This document shows positions 32,313-32,708 of a DNA stretch of 32,708 nucleotides, piece after piece. Position 1 is the first letter of the stretch, and each line of letters starts with the position of its first letter. This DNA is from Hathewaya proteolytica DSM 3090. GTDB lineage: Bacteria > Bacillota > Clostridia > Clostridiales > Clostridiaceae. The notes below the pieces were generated by a model. That model worked only from the letters and a program-made list of their open reading frames with translations, was not told the DNA's origin and did not search any database. The stretch covers positions 1 to 32,708 of the forward strand of contig NZ_FRAD01000027.1 in assembly GCF_900142225.1 (NCBI RefSeq). The letters run 5' to 3'. Position numbers and translations under genes: made by a program.

Positions 32313-32708
32313 TTACACCGCTTCTATTTTTAACTCTTTCAGTCCTTGTTTTAGAATGTTTTTACTTGCATTGGTATCTCTATCATGTATGCTATGGCAT
32401 TTAGGACATACCCATTCCCGTATGTTTAAATCCTTTACTTCTACATTTTGATATCCACATACTGAACACAACTGACTTGAAGGGTAGAAGGTATCTATTT
32501 TGTGTACCGTTCTACCATACCATTCAGCCTTATACTCTAATAATTCTGCGAACTCTGACCAACTACAGTCGCCTATTCCCTAACACCTATTGCATTAGAA
32601 TTTTGAGGTAGTTGTATAATCTCCACATCAGTACAACAAATGGAAACAAAGTACTTATTAGAAGGTGTTCTGCTAACAGTTACGTTTAATATTCTACCTT
32701 TAATTTCT
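32313..32708 (-). pseudogene. tnpB: TnpB (IS200/IS605 OrfB), internally deleted and cut by the window edge
   Basis: From the window edge the frame reads IKGRILNVTVSRTPSNKYFVSI...NAIGV, the part just before the RuvC-like catalytic Asp. It then hits a stop and continues in another frame as IGDCSWSEFAELLEYKAEWYGRTVHKID. That segment leads into the C-terminal zinc finger (CSVCG, CPKCH) and the end IHDRDTNASKN. The missing middle would contain the first catalytic residues, so the nuclease is dead. The direct repeat AATAGG on both sides of the join suggests deletion by short homology. The start lies outside the window. Confidence 0.85.

Overview
The window reads as a chromosomal stretch of a low-GC, spore-forming Firmicute, most likely Clostridium sensu stricto. 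The evidence is the AT-rich intergenic DNA, the bofA gene (sporulation), a large SRP RNA of the Bacillus/Clostridium type, and the block tRNA-Ser, ffs, dnaX, ybaB, recR, bofA, rrn, which is common near the origin in clostridia. Almost every gene is on the minus strand. The plus-strand genes are psd, one 54-codon gene, a DUF4314 gene and a dead recombinase.

Layout. 1-521: 5' end of a 16S rRNA gene with its promoter. 782-4388: bofA, recR, ybaB, dnaX, SRP RNA and tRNA-Ser(GGA). 4401-7567: an LRR lipoprotein, two tandem hairpins and an M3 oligoendopeptidase. 7552-10009: a marR, MATE exporter, tadA operon with a promoter/operator. 10055-13096: an operon of a DUF4143 ATPase, an S66 peptidase broken by a frameshift, a GNAT acetyltransferase and a 31-codon ORF. 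13135-15134: a group II intron remnant and two tandem LRR lipoprotein genes, the second broken by an amber codon. 15351-15515: a small unrecognised gene.

15510-21852 is a foreign island of about 6.3 kb with visibly higher GC, bounded by imperfect 36-37 bp terminal inverted repeats. It carries a DUF4314 gene, an intact xre-mod-res Type III restriction-modification operon and a decayed large serine recombinase of the TnpX kind. The host sequence resumes with a CcdA-TlpA fusion under an Rrf2 regulator, which has a perfect 18-bp inverted-repeat operator. Next come an ElaA-like acetyltransferase, tRNA-Arg(CCT), a UroD-family (MtaA-like) methyltransferase, psd, a membrane protein and a second DUF4143 ATPase. 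A P-type metal ATPase follows, preceded by a NiCo (czcD-type) riboswitch with a mutually exclusive terminator. The right edge holds a GNAT gene truncated by an IS200/IS605-family element whose tnpB is internally deleted.

Themes. The region has been reshaped by duplication and decay: three LRR lipoproteins (one dead), two DUF4143 ATPases plus a remnant of a third, a remnant of psd, and a nearly identical 37-bp terminator used three times within 2.4 kb. The best functional inferences are the NiCo-controlled metal exporter, the Rrf2-controlled thiol-redox operon, and the Type III R-M cargo of an element that has probably lost its own mobility. Nothing here is clearly a wholly new system. The least explained features are the inverted repeats just upstream of the -35 boxes of both DUF4143 ATPase genes and the family of LRR lipoproteins. 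No CRISPR array was seen.
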